A stretch of DNA of 64,000 nt from positions 38,579-102,578 of the forward strand of contig JAIFAC010000440.1 in assembly GCA_026545765.1 (NCBI GenBank). Direction: 5' to 3'. The stretch's first letter is position 1. Every line of letters starts with the position of its first letter. Below, in pieces: positions 9,916 through 21,730 of the stretch. Source of the stretch: Plantago major. Lineage: Eukaryota; Streptophyta; Magnoliopsida; Lamiales; Plantaginaceae. A program made the translations under genes and the position numbers. Under the pieces are notes generated by a model. That model was given only the letters and a program-made list of their open reading frames with translations, made no database searches and was not told the DNA's origin.

Positions 9916-11695
9916 TTATGCATCAGTGATGGAGTAAGACTCCACCAATGGTTCTCTGCAGTCTTCTCTTGACAACTTCTTATAGTACGTGTACAAAAGT
10001 AATTGTATTACTCCTAAAACGGTTCCGATGCCATTCGGGATCTGTAACATATCCCAGAAAGGGAGGAAGGTTTAGTTGTTTAAATATACTGGTAGAATCA
10101 TATGAAATGTTGAAACGCATGCTATATGTGTTTAGGGAAAAACCTTACATATACAAAGGGATCAAAATTGAAGATTCCGTATAAAAGGAAGGATGTGCTC
10201 ATCAAAAACCCAGAGAGTGACAGGTGAAACGGCATGAACTCCACACTTTTTGTCTGGATCACCACATTCTGCTCAAGAAAACGGTAATTAGATTCACCGG
10301 AGAAGATATGTCACTATAGGAGGGACTCAGAGCTATACATACAATTATAAGCAATGGTGAAGCAAACATTGATATCAGGGAAGCACAACTAATGAACCCG
10401 ATGATCAGGTGTCGGACTTCAAAGTCAGCTACAAGCAAGCTCCCAACGGCAATCGCTGCAAATAAACCGAAAACTGACAAGACTAATGCTACCATCTTCA
10501 TCTGGTGTCAGAACTGCAACAGATTGTTAGATGAAATTAATAACCTTCTATATGCCATTGAAAGAGATGCCAAGCAGTAACCTTTCGAGTTTTCTCAGCG
10601 TATTTTATGAAAACAGCAATGTACACACTTTGAAAGAGTGCACCAACTGAATTGACCGTGGTAACCAACAAATTGTCAGAAGATATCATCGGCAGACCGT
10701 ACCAGGCAGTAATCAAGCAGTTCAAGAGAGCGTATATATACGGCAATGCAGAGAACTGCTCTGTTGACTCATTTCTGATAATTCTTTGGAATGTTGGTCT
10801 GGTAATTAGATAAAATGACAAGTTAATGGTACAGCATATGGAGATAAACAAAAATTCAGAATGCCGAAACTCACACTGGAGACAGAAACAATCCAAACGC
10901 AAAGATGTTTCCTACATTAAATTAGGAAATGTAAATAATCCGTGAGCTCGAGTTCACTACATAGTAAATAGAAATACTGTAAAGCTAGCTAAAAAACAGA
11001 GAAACAACTATCAAAACAGATTAACTGCATCTATTGCTCAATGGCATGGTATTCTATCTCATCTAAGAACTCGAGCTTGTAATTCAAAAAAAAAAAGAAC
11101 AAAATAAACTTCTAGTTGTACCAACATACGGAATTATAACCCATGATACTAATTTCTAACAGTATTTTACATAGCCAAAGATCAATCTAATAGGACCCCT
11201 TGTTCAAAGTTTAACAGTAAAATAGACAATTTAAGCAGCTAGTATATTCCGAAAATCATTTATGATCAAACACACCATTAATAGAAAGAAGTACTAAAAA
11301 CCCATTAATTACGAGTGTCTGATACACAGATGATATAGAGTTTAATATGTGAGTTAAAGGAAAAACTTAATGGTTCTTAGCCAAACACTCCTAATGAACT
11401 TGTTTGGCGAGCGATTAAAATTATCAAAATCTGGTTAAAAACATCTTAATTTACCTGATTTTCGCTTGCCAAACATCTAAGTATTCTATCTTATCTAAAA
11501 ACCCGAATTTCTACACTATCATACATCATCAATGTCTTGTTAAAACAGTAAACTAGACAAACTAAGCAGCTAAATTCCCATAAAAGCATTCATAAACTCC
11601 ATTAGAAAGAACAGAGTGATGAGAGTGAGAGTACCTGCAACTCCAGCAGCATCTTTGCAAGCGGTCAACGTTTGAATTGAACCCACAAAATACAT
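9916..11695 (-). CDS. SWEET2: SWEET sugar transporter, clade I (SWEET2-like), six exons
   Basis: A bidirectional sugar uniporter with seven membrane segments in two MtN3/saliva triple-helix repeats. Exons on the minus strand: 11635-11695, 10875-10911, 10582-10798, 10343-10501, 10149-10268 and 9916-10041. All introns are GT-AG, phases join, and the product is 239 residues (Arabidopsis SWEET2, about 236). Family marks in order: SPVPTF (prolines of helix 1), STEQFSALPYIYALLNC, TVNSVGA, SMFASPL, SVEFMPFHLSLS, LYGIF, IPNGIGT and a short cytosolic tail ending ITDA. Start: the ATG at 11695 opens exon 1, which ends ACKDAAGVAG as in SWEET2. By homology with Arabidopsis SWEET2 it may act at the tonoplast. 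No break is seen; this is the only clearly intact conserved host gene here. Confidence 0.95.
11401..11476. repeat. short inverted-repeat element (MITE-like) in SWEET intron 1
   Basis: GTTTGGCGAGCGA at the left and TCGCTTGCCAAAC at the right are near-perfect terminal inverted repeats enclosing about 50 AT-rich bases, inside the first SWEET intron (10912-11634). The size and ends suggest a small hAT-type MITE. No convincing target duplication was seen. Confidence 0.4.
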
Positions 11696-12012
11696 TTAAA
11701 TCAAGCTTATATTCTCTCCAGGCTAAAACCGAAATTTTAATTTTCAAATGGGTTAAAACCACAAAATCAATTAAAGACTCGTTCTTTTCCGCTTCGTTTA
11801 CATGGTAACCAATTCTTTTCACCTGTCTTTGTCAAGCCAAAAAGTAATTTTGTTTTTAATGAAAAAATAAAAATTAAAAAGAAAGTTGCAAACTTTTCAT
11901 TTGGAACTTGTAATTAAGTGTGGAAAATCTTATGGGTCAATGGTGACGAAACAAATTGTAATTTGATGGTCGACCAGTCAGAGCTTCAACGGGTATGATT
12001 AGCATGGTTCCA

Positions 12013-12090
12013 GGTCGCTGCTAGGGGTCCAGTGCAGTGGTTAGATTAATAAGAGTTTTACACAATGGCCCATGTTCGATTCTCTTGGGT
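12013..12090 (+). repeat. tRNA-derived SINE-like head
   Basis: AGTGCAGTGGTTAG resembles a pol III A box, and GTTCGATTCTC about 45 bases on resembles a B box (GGTTCGANTCC). The spacing fits a tRNA-related SINE promoter. The 3' end and target duplication could not be defined, so this may be a fragment. Confidence 0.4.
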
Positions 12091-14000
12091 TGTGTACATT
12101 TACCTAATTTTTATTCAACACATAAGTTTCAATCATTTTGGGCATTTTCAGTTTAAACTATTTTTGTTCATCTCTTAAATTTGTCAATCATTTTGAATTT
12201 TTAGGAGTATAAAGTATAATTATTTGTAATTATTACTTTCTCCATTCATTCCAATTTAGAAAGCACAATTTGCATTTGATTTTGGAAGAAACATATTATA
12301 TATATGAAGATAAAAAAAAAAAAAAAAAAAAAAAAGAGAGTAGGTTTTATTAACAAATGGAGTAAATAAATAAGTGGGTGACGAAATGATACTCCTTCCG
12401 TCGTACATAACTTCATATTTTACCATTTTTAACTGTTTTGTAAAACTTCATACATTGCTAAAAAAAAGTAATTCACAACCAACAAATTATTAAAAAAAAA
12501 CTTAATTTTACACTAAAATTACACATTTTACAACTAAAAGTACAAAAATTTCTACATTTTCATGTTTTTGTAAAATATTTTGAATTCCACCTAAAACTAT
12601 ATGTCAATCTTAATATTATTCAAAATTTTCATCTGTATTTTTCATTAAAAGTTACTATCATATTGTATGAAATTTCAACCCCGCTGAAATTTGCTTCTGG
12701 ATTCGCCACTGCTGCTAGCTATCCACTTTAGACTGCAACGCACTCACCAGCCTGGCCGTCCAAAATCTCCTCCTCAATAATTGCTCGAACCATTTCGTCA
12801 CCCAGGATTTGACAACTAGTCTCGTTCGTATTGACCGGTACTGAGTTGGGAGTTTTAACTGATAAGCCTTATTGGACAAAAAATCCCATGCTACTAAACT
12901 TCGCCGAAAAGGATAACTACATTCCGATAAGCTTGCATACCTACATCCCTAGGCATATCACCGCTACCATATTCCAATTTAAAACAATTAATACACTGTA
13001 GAATTGATGTAGACTTTATAATTTTGATATTTTTCATGTGTTGTACATGTACATTCTCTTCTTTCATGTCTTACTTCAAATTCCATGATCTCCCTTATGT
13101 TCATTTTCATTCTATTTTAACAAAGCAAAGAATGCAAACGTCTGATATATGTATGCTTGCAAATAAACACATGTCTGCTCGGGACGAATATATATAGCTT
13201 TGGCGGTAGACATATGCCAGTCCCGCGAATTTAATCCTCAATTCAATGTAAGAGATTAAAATGGGGTTGTACACTTGTACTTAAGTTACTTATTTATTTA
13301 ATTTCATTTAATAACAATGTTCTCTAACTTAGACTATTATAAATGGAGGGGGTATGAATGTCTCTTCAAATTTGTCAAGAATGATTTGTGACCACTCATT
13401 TTCGTATTAGAATTTAAAATAAAAAAATATATTATCTATTAATCAATTTTTTCACAGGTTATAATTTATCCAAAATGAAAAGTATAACATATATCAAATA
13501 TGTCAAAATTTGATGGCTGTCACCACAAGCAAAATTGGTCACTAACGATGGTCGTCCGATGACCACTAAACTCTTGGTCATGTACGAACCTTAAAATTTG
13601 AGACTTGTGTCCAAATTAGCTATTTTGATGTAATTGATCGTGATCTTTTGAAACTACATTTTGTGATGTCAATATTAACAATATTGTAGAACCTCATGTA
13701 ATACCTTAGCTTTGTTTAATTAATTGAAATTATCAAAAAAAAAAAAAAAATTAACACCAAAAAGTAATCCAAAATTTTCAACTTGCAATATAATATTAAA
13801 ATTGATACTTAGATATGAAAGTGAAACATAAAGCATACTTCAGACAGTGATAATTTAGATATAAAAGTGTAAATGGTTCATACTTTAAAATATGAAAGAG
13901 TAATATATATGAATACTTTTGACACAATAAAGTGTAAGTTTATATAATTTAAATAAAAGTGAAATACCATGTATATTATAGTAGTGTATATTTGTCCAAC

Positions 14001-14010
14001 TATAAATAAA
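14001..14010 (+). promoter_or_regulatory. TATA box of the cysteine-rich peptide gene
   Basis: TATAAATAAA lies 67-76 bases before the ATG at 14077, a normal plant spacing. The sequence between is a plausible short leader. Confidence 0.55.
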
Positions 14011-14076
14011 CTCCTGAGTACTGATGCAATTCATTGATAAATATTAGAGTGAAAACAAGACAAAGTGTTGATAGAA

Positions 14077-14286
14077 ATGGCAGAAGCAAAGAGAGGTCTG
14101 GTTGTCATAATGCTTGTGGTGGCAATATTTGTGTCAAGTGCAAATGCAGATTGCATCAGCTGCATTCTGGATTGCTTCGGACCCAAGTCTGATCCAAAAT
14201 GTGTCCAGCAATGTTTAACCAACTGTGATGAACCAATGTTTCCACCTTCACAATCTCCTCAGCCTAGTGAAGTGGTATTTGATTAA
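14077..14286 (+). CDS. small secreted cysteine-rich peptide (thionin-like or hairpinin-like)
   Basis: 69 residues in one exon. Residues 1-24 form a signal peptide (hydrophobic LVVIMLVVAIFVSS, cleavage expected after ANA). The mature part has six Cys spaced C-x2-C-x3-C-x8-C-x3-C-x3-C, then a Pro/Ser-rich acidic tail. Paired CxxxC motifs are typical of helical-hairpin and some thionin-like plant peptides, but the exact family is not recognised. The ATG at 14077 is chosen because upstream codons in frame have no ATG and the signal peptide starts here. A TATA box (14001) and AATAAA-like signal (about 14326) support a real gene. A role in defence or signalling is inference from class only. Confidence 0.75.
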   Translation: MAEAKRGLVVIMLVVAIFVSSANADCISCILDCFGPKSDPKCVQQCLTNCDEPMFPPSQSPQPSEVVFD

Positions 14287-14582
14287 TTCATGTATTTCCT
14301 TTTCTTGTTAACTTCAATCCATGAATTGAATAAAACATAATAAGACATGATTTAATTTTCTATTTCGCATTCTTCAATTAATATTCTAAAACTCAGAGAT
14401 CGAAAGCGCACTAAGTAATATGTAATACAAATGGTTATGGAATTATAGTGGTGTCTGAATGGTGGTGTAATATCTCTACTAATCCACTCCCGACGCATCA
14501 AATTAAATTCAATAATTATGCTGATTTGCAAACTCGTCATCAATAAGACAACCCCCAACTTAGTAATTTCTCTTTATGTATG

Positions 14583-15413
14583 TATTGAGGGCGAAGTCCT
14601 CCAAACACTTAATAAGTTCTTCCTAAATCGTCCAAGTCCAAATCACTGTATAGCTTCCAAAGCAAACAAAGGTCCAAAGCACTCCAAAGAACTAGTGGAA
14701 ATGAACCTGCACAAGTAACTTTGGGGGGGAGGGGGGGGGGGGGGGGTGTTTAGAACCGTAGACCCGGTTTGCTAAGCGTCAAACCGGGTAGAGACTTTTG
14801 AGAGATCAAGATCTCGCTCAGATAGTGATCAGAATTAATCCGTAAAGAATATAGAGATCTCCTAGAAAGAAAGGGCTCCATTGGATCGTGTCAAGTGTAA
14901 GGCTCAAATTGCACCAACAATGCTCTATTAGGCCCATGGCCCATTAAGGAGACTTAATCCATTTCCCTTTTGGACTTTCGAGTGTAGTTTAGTCTTTCCT
15001 CAAGAGGTTAGGGGCTTCTGATGTCCATTTTGGACCTTCGTCCGAAAGGGTAGGTCCGGAGCAATGGTCCGAACGGTACTCACTTGGAAGTAAGATAACT
15101 TAAACAACCTCCTAAAGTATTGTGGTTCGGACCTTGCCAACCTCGGACCCTACCCTCTCTCTTGGCGCCAGTTCACTTGGTTCCTTATGAGGTCCGAGTC
15201 ATACGTCCAAATCAACGTCTCCAGGTCGGACCCTCATGGTGCTCGGACCATGGTCTGGGTCGGACCATCTGTCTTGAAGGCCAAGGTTCTCATTGCTCAT
15301 TCCGGGAAGGTCAAGGGTCGGACCTCCGGCCTTTTGACCTTATACAGTCTAATACGCCTTAGGATATGCTCCAAAGGCGTCTATGACGAATTTGACATAT
15401 TTCCATATCAACA
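14583..15413 (-). repeat. solo LTR of the gypsy A/B family with target duplication
   Basis: 831 bp homologous over its length to LTR A (inverted) and LTR B. It is flanked by GTATG at 14578-14582 and GTATG at 15414-15418. Its outer end reads TATTGAGGG instead of TGTTGAGGG, one substitution in the terminal dinucleotide. No internal region or polypurine tract adjoins it, so it is the product of LTR-LTR recombination. A G-rich run at 14724-14748 is the counterpart of the poly-C run in LTR A. Confidence 0.92.
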
Positions 15414-15840
15414 GTATGGGTATCGAATGTTGCAGATATCACACTAAAGGACAAACCATTAACTTTGGGAGTTTATTGCAATTAAATGAAATACCAGGGG
15501 CCCAAACGTAAAGTGAATATCTAATAAGATACTCAGATGTAAAAATGTCATACAAGTATTACTTTCTACATCCCCTTCAAATTCCATTTGTTTTTGTTGA
15601 CTTTTTTAACCGTCCGTTTCGATCGCAAATTCATCTTAAATCGTATAGAAAAAATAATTAAAAAGAGGTAGATTACATTTGGTACACAATTAGATATCCT
15701 AATTACATCTTGATCCCCGTTATTCAAAGTATTACACCAAGTTACCTAGTTAGATTAAATCAATTACATTTGAATCCACAAATTTTACTTTTTTCGGACT
15801 AAAAGCTGAAAAATCCTCTTTTACCTTGTCAAATTATTGG
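15414..15840. other. intergenic spacer
   Basis: AT-rich host DNA between the solo LTR and element B. It begins with the GTATG target copy. The stretch near 15560-15650 resembles a worn Stowaway-type MITE end (ACTTTCTACATCCCCTTC). No gene is seen. Confidence 0.6.
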
Positions 15841-16683
15841 TGTTGGGGGTATAAGTTCCCCAACCACTTAGAGATTATTCTTTAAACTACTCCACAGGCA
15901 ATGACCAAGTAAGAACCTTCATACTTCCCAAGAGCCAACGCGTTAGTGCCTGAGATCCTAAGCCTGGTAAGAACCTCGCATGTTTACTCGGGGTGTTAGA
16001 TCAGAGACCCGGTTTGCTAAGTGTCAAACCGATCTGAGACTTTACTCAAGAGAGACTGAAGATCCATGTTCGAAATTAGTTTGTAAGGATGGCTTGACTT
16101 ACCTCATTAACATCGGAATGTGTGCCATATATATAGAAATGTCTCAAAGAGGAAGGGCTCCATTGGATCGTGCCAAGCGTAAGGCCTTGATCGAGCCGCC
16201 AAGGCTTTACTAGGCCCATGGCCCATTAATGACACTTGCCACATACCACTTTGGGCTTTTAGGGGTAGTTTAGTCAATAACGTGAGAGTTTTAGAGGCTT
16301 TGGTGCAGTCTGCTACGGGTTAAGGTCCGAAGAGGCAGGTCCGGACCGTATTGGGTTGCCCATAAGATACTCTCATTAGTTTGTCAACTACCTCTCATTC
16401 GGACCTTATGCCTCGGACCTCCTTACTCTCTAGTGCCGCTTTGGTTGCTTGTGGGATTGTCGTGTTGAGTACTAAAAGTCGTCTGGTCGGACCATGGTCA
16501 TGACCATCAAGCGTGGTCGGACCTATTACCCTTTGAGCCCTCTTGCCCTTTTCTTCCTGGATGAGTCGGATCTGCGGGGGCTAGGGTCGGACTGTAAGGT
16601 CTCGAATCCATAGACAACTTGGGACGCCTTAGGATTCGTTTCAAAGGCGTCTATGACGGATTGGACATATTTCCGTATCAACA
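15841..16683 (-). repeat. 3' LTR of gypsy element B
   Basis: 843 bp, with TGTTGGGGG at the outer end and TATCAACA at the inner end. It has a TATA box on the minus strand (16126-16138), lacks the long poly-C/G run of LTR A and the solo LTR, and is clearly more diverged from them than they are from each other. Confidence 0.9.
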
Positions 16684-16699
16684 TATGTCCCCCTAGTTT
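16684..16699 (-). promoter_or_regulatory. polypurine tract of element B
   Basis: On the minus strand AACTAGGGGGACATA directly precedes the LTR start TGTTGATACGG, identical to the tract of element A. Confidence 0.85.
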
Positions 16700-17319
16700 C
16701 CAAGTATCTTAGTAGAAGATAGTTGTGGAACTATGGTTAAGAGTGGAGAGGACAGTTTGTTTCCTGGTTCAATCCGTCCCTCGTGAGCAGAAAAAAGGTG
16801 TAATCCGTGCTCCTCAGAACCTTAGCTTAATCTCCCCCTTTCTTTCTTTTGTTGCGATCCGAGGGAAAAGGCTCGGAGTGCAACAAAATTAAGAAGAAAA
16901 AGGGGTATTTGTAAGCGAGATTAAGCGTAGACTGAGACCGTCGGAGTTGTACCTTTGGTAGGTTATGGGATGATCCGGAGATGAATGGCTATACGGGCAA
17001 AGGTCCTTGTGATGGGATGGCCCGGAGAGGGACATCCGAACGGACGAGGGTCCGTGTGATAGTGAGGTAGATCAGCCTTCATCGTAAAAGGATAAGGATC
17101 CGAGGTGCAAGATGGCTGATCATCCGAAGGTCGAGTGGTGTCCTTCTCCCGAGAGTGGGGAAGTTCGTTGTATGTGTTTTTGTCATCGCAAGGTAAATTT
17201 TTTGTACCAATTCGTCATTTTACTTCGTATTGTTGTACTATGCCGTTGGATGAATTTTGATCTACGATTGAGATTTAATCCCGAAAAATCACGACAGTTG
17301 GAATTCCAGATTTAAACCT

Positions 17320-17330
17320 TTCTAAATAGG
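17320..17330 (+). promoter_or_regulatory. TATA-like box of the antisense gene (copy B)
   Basis: TTCTAAATAGG is in the same position as CTATAAATAG of copy A. The leader follows to a GTAAGT donor at 17488, then a 274-bp intron to CCCTAG at 17761, and the aORF ATG at 17763. A single monomer of the repeat arrayed in copy A lies upstream (16980-17065). Confidence 0.5.
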
Positions 17331-17762
17331 GGCGTAATCGTTTTCATTTTCACACTTCTAGAGAGAAGATTTTTGCATTTTCAGTACATCCGAAGCAAGT
17401 GCAAACAATCCGAAGCGAGTAAGAAGAAGCCCATAGCGAGTGGTCCGTGCAAAGTTAGCTGCCTTCAATCCAACCATCCATGTACAAGTAAGTTACTTGT
17501 TTTCTTTCTTGGCTGCCCAATTTTCTGTGCTTGTTGTTTTGTCCCTCTTGAAAATATTGCATGTTCGGATGTATGCTTATGTTTCATATTCCGTAGTTGG
17601 TAATAACATAGTGTGCCTCGGATATGTTGAGTAGTGAAAACTAACCTCATCCGACATACGTTCCCTATCCTCCGATCATAAATTTCTCCAACTTTAATCT
17701 ACGTAAACGGCCTCTCGGACTACAATCTTAAAGCTCATAAAATTGCCTTTTCTTTCCCTAGG

Positions 17763-20727
17763 ATGTCCGAGAGTGATAGTCAGAACCGATTTGAGGCTGA
17801 AGGATATGATTTCGAAGCGTTGTCCCTATCAGACAGCTCCGAGGAGATTGACATTGGTGGTGCGGAGGATTCAGTAGAGCTGGACCATTCTCCTCGTCCG
17901 AGCCGGGAAGAGCCCAAGGTAAGCTCTTTACTTCGGTTAGTTGTTCCGGGTTCAGGGTCTCTGAAACGTCAGGATTACCCGCAAGTCTCTATTGTGTAGG
18001 GTGCTGGTACCGTCCAAGAGACGACCCCTCGGACCATAGGGGGTCTCCGTCCACACCGTGCTGGGAAGGAGCCCGAACTCCCATTAGAGATTCGATCCAT
18101 CATACGCAACTTAGGCTATAATTTTAGGAGTAACCCTAACCAAGTGCCGTTCATTCCGGATCCACAGGAGCCTAACATCGAGGAGGTGCATGATAGCTCC
18201 GAGTCACCGCCCGAGCTGGACATGTTCGAAGAAGGTGTCGAGGATCGGGTCCAGATTGCTGCCCCCTTCGGACGGTAGTGGAGTTGAGTTCGTCGTCCGG
18301 GGATGACAAAGTTGAGGAGGAGGGTCGGACTGACAATGTCGGTTCTGAGGAGGATGAAGAGGAGGAGATACTTTCTGCTCATGTTTTTCGGGGGGAGTCA
18401 GCTGGGATAGCGGGTACGAGTCACCGTCGGGCTGAGGAGGAGTTGCTTGAGGGCATTAATAAGGGTGAAGACGTATTCCGGGTGAAGTTCCCTCGGTCAA
18501 GGGACGACGTAACTCATCCTGATCCGGAGGCCGAGATGAACGAGGATTGTTCATTGCCGACGTGCCCTTCAATTATGACATCCGAGGAGGTGGGGGAGCT
18601 TCGGAGGAAGTATGAGATTCCGGAGTCCGTGGAGATCCTTATTCCGAATGAGTCACACGCCTTCTACAATCCACCTCCGGGATACATGTGCATGCATGAG
18701 ATAAGTCTGCACTGTGGGTGGCGTTTGCCTGTGGCGTCCGAATTGATGGACATTTTGAATGATATGGGGTTGAGTCCGCATCAGATCATTCCTAACTCCC
18801 TCGGAAATTTGATGTGCTTCGGGGTGATGTGTAAATACAAGGGCATCTCGGTTACTTTTGATAATTTTCGTAAATTGTTTAGTGTAAGTGTAAGCAATAG
18901 GAACACATTTTTTTATACGTTGGTGTGTCGTCAAGCGTATATATTCTTCGTAGATCCGCTCTCTTCCTTGGGGATCAATTAGTGAAGAGGTACATCTTCG
19001 TCCGGCCCGTGCTAAAACAGGGTCAGTTCGAGGTGGAAAGGATCCAATGGCGGTTTGAGAGAAGTTTTTTCGAGATAGTCACGGATTGAAACCTCCGCTC
19101 GAATATTCCCTTGTGGATGCAAGCTCTCCACAAGAATCAAGACCCGGAGAAGTATTTCTTCCGGGGATTAATCTGCCAGACCCTTCCCTATCTAGCTGGC
19201 TTTCGGAGCCCAGCTTTTGTGATGGGAAAAAGGATTTGAGTAAGTTCTTCCTCATTCGGTCATGTGGTCATTTATCCGAGTCGATGGTCGCTTTATTGCT
19301 CTGTTTGTTGTGGCTGAGAAAATTATTATCATGTATTAACTTCTTATCCTTCGGAAGTGCAGATTTTTTGTTTGATTACACCATGTCCACCATGCGGGAG
19401 TTGAAGCGAAAGCAGAATGCCGCTCAAAAGAAGGAGATGGAGGAGGGTACCCGGACCCAAATCATCAAGACGCCCACTGTGCTGCCGATGGAGGAGCCAA
19501 GGAATGCGGCCACTTTCCGAGTGGAGGAGACTCGGAGGGCTGCGGCGGGTGAGGAGGCCCAGGCGATACCTACCCCGGATAAGGGCAAGGTGGCGGGCTC
19601 TAAGGGGGCCAAGAAACCCCCAAGGTCTGTGTCTCGGGACCCTCCCGCTAGTGGTTCAAGTGCTGCGGTCGGGCAGAAGCGTCCGTCCGAAGGTCCAATC
19701 CCTCCGGCCAAGAAGGGCAAGGGGAAAATGAGTAGTGAGCCATATATGGATGCTGAGGTGGCCCGGTTGGCTACTGCTTCGGAGCTGGACCGAATTGCGG
19801 AGCTATTCGCCAGAAGGTACGTACTAACCCAACCATGTTTTTAATTCTTTGATCCGGAACCTTGTTTTTAATTTTTCAATGTTGGACATTGTAGCTCACT
19901 GCCGCTATTCAAGCGTGCTCCGTGGTGGCGGGTCGGAGTGCCACAATGGAGGAGGACTCGCCAGCCGAGGGCCGCAAGGCTGGAGACGTCCAAGGTGAAC
20001 AGCCTGTCCGAGAGGCTGAAGAAAACCCTTGCTGCCAAGAAGGAGTCCGAAGCGGAGGCGGCCAAGTTGAAGAGTGCCATCCTGTCGCTAGAGAAGGATC
20101 TAAAGGTGCATCAGGATAGCGTGGATGAGTACGTCAGTGTCTCCCGGAGCTTCAAAGACATGATGCTGAATGAGCTGTTGAAGGTCCGGACGCACTCTGT
20201 CCAAGATTTCTTGGGTTAGGACTCCTACAAGTTCATGCTTGAATCCAAGTATGACGACGCTCGGCAGGATGGCTTCGATGCAGCTTTGGGGCAGTTTCGG
20301 CAGAGGGGTTGGATCCCGAGTGGCTGCGATGTGGAAGCTGAAGGCATTTCTGCTTTCAAAGAGGCGGACAGCTCGGTGTTTGCTCTGGAGGGTGTCTCAG
20401 ACGATGACTTGCTCCAAAGGCGAAGCCAGGAGTCGGTCCGTGATGAGACGGAAGACAAGAAGTACGACCATGGTGGTCCGTATTCTCTGCTCGCGCTCCG
20501 TGTCGATGTCCAATGTCTTCGCCCCTCGAGGAACATGTGGAGCACAACCGGATCGGCCGACCGCCGGACCCATCCATGGCTTCGCCGATCTAGACTTGAT
20601 GAAGCGCTGCCTTTCGCCTTTTGAAGAATTGCGGGCCCGAAGGGAGAAGAGGTTGGCCCAGGAAGACAAAGATCAAAGGATGGCGGATCTGCAAGCATCA
20701 TTTGAAAGGACATCGAGGCCCTCCTAA
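17763..20727 (+). pseudogene. gypsy B antisense gene (aORF), nearly complete but broken
   Basis: Predicted coding exons are 17763-19239, 19363-19816 and 19895-20727, with GT-AG introns 19240-19362 and 19817-19894 at the same places as in copy A. Order of parts: acidic N-terminus (MSESDSQNRF), a second acidic stretch (SSSSGDDKVEEE, about 18285), a Transposase_28-like domain (18590-18980; YMCMHEISLHCGW, NSLGNLMCFGV), a Pro/Lys-rich linker (19383-19816) and a coiled coil (RLKKTLAAKKESEAEAAKLK, about 20000). Breaks: TAG at about 17998 where A reads CAG, an indel giving a stop at 18980-18982, and frameshifts in the last exon near 19960-20230. It converges on pol. Function unknown. Confidence 0.78.
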
Positions 20728-21329
20728 CACAGTCGGTTCGCCTGCGACGGAAGGATGAAGACGGGTATGCCCCTAAGCTCGTAATTGGCCTTCGACCATA
20801 AACAATGTTGTTCTTCGTTGTTACTATTTGTATGAATAATATTTATCAATCTCTATTCGAGTAATTTTAGTTGATTTGATATTTTACGGCATCGTCCGAG
20901 TTCATCAATGGATCCTAAGTGGCCTAAGTGTCGTTCTTCTCGCCGGGCAATGGATCCGAGTCCACGAGACCAAATGCTCCCAAATAATGGAATATTCAAT
21001 TGGTCGATTTTTGCTCGGTCGGACAAGGCGCTTGTCCCAGTCTTAGCTCTAAATGCTAATTGTATAGATAATATTAGTTTACTCAAATCAGAATAAGTAG
21101 GAGTAGTTCGGATGTTATTATCCTGCTTGATTTGTAGCGACTTGGTGTACTACTCCGAGCCGTGCTGACTTGTAAAAGGTGGTAAAAAAGGAGACATTCT
21201 CAGTAGAAATGTTGAGTGCTTGCTACGGATCACGGTTGGTACGGAATTATTTCAAATACCGACGGATCCGAGCCGGCAATACCAAAATAATCAACCAATA
21301 AGGCCGGAAATGTGAAAGGACTCTGGGTT

Positions 21330-21436
21330 GGCCCAATAGCGGCCCAGTTGTTGGGCCCAAGTCCAGGTCCAAGCCCATCGTCGGCGGTTACGGGCCACGT
21401 GGCAAGTGATGATTGGTTCTTCACTTCTATATATAC
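21330..21436 (+). promoter_or_regulatory. internal promoter-like block (copy B)
   Basis: Several GGCCCA/AGCCCA site-II motifs (21330-21377), a palindromic G-box CCACGTGG (21395-21402), ATTGG (21412-21416) and TATA box CTATATATAC (21427-21436). This order matches element A at 2590-2690 read on its minus strand. It points towards, and antisense to, the 3' end of pol. Confidence 0.5.
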
Positions 21437-21674
21437 CCCTGGATTATACAGCTTTTTGCCATATCATTCCATTCCTTTTATAGTAGTAGATGATTCGGAT
21501 CCTTGGGTCCGGTCATTCTAACGAGTAGGTTGATTCCTACCGTTCCTATGTGTGATCCGCCTCCGAGGGTTTTTTCGAATGTCCGGAAATCCCTTGGGAT
21601 CGGATCATGCTGGGGATGATGGAATCGAGTTGCTCGGAAATACTGTTCCTCGGATCACCGTGCTAATCTTCTTT

Positions 21675-21730
21675 CTCCGGGGCTGTAGTTTGTAACTTTG
21701 TATCAACAACTTGAGCCCCGGGGAAGGAGA
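21675..21730. other. inverted repeat with GC-rich arms
   Basis: TTTCTCCGGGGCT and AGCCCCGGGGAAGGA pair around a loop of about 30 bases. ACAACTTGAGCCCCGGG is repeated directly at about 21873-21890. It lies downstream of the internal promoter-like block. I could not find an equivalent in element A. Confidence 0.5.

Larger units (their letters stand above)
11696..14076. other. AT-rich intergenic DNA with small repeat relics
   Basis: 2.4 kb between two divergently transcribed genes (SWEET2-like minus, peptide gene plus), so it holds both promoters. It contains a SINE-like segment (12013-12090), a poly-A run at about 12310-12335, a second at about 13735-13750 and Stowaway-like wording (ACTCCTTCCGTC near 12391, GGAGGGGGTATG near 13345). 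No convincing gene was found. Confidence 0.6.

Noticed and set aside
12013-12090. Functional tRNA gene
   Set aside because: A- and B-box-like words are present, but no cloverleaf or anticodon stem can be drawn; a SINE relic is more likely.
12234-12368. Stowaway MITE
   Set aside because: The ends share only TACT and TCCATT-like words; the inverted repeat is too weak to support a call.
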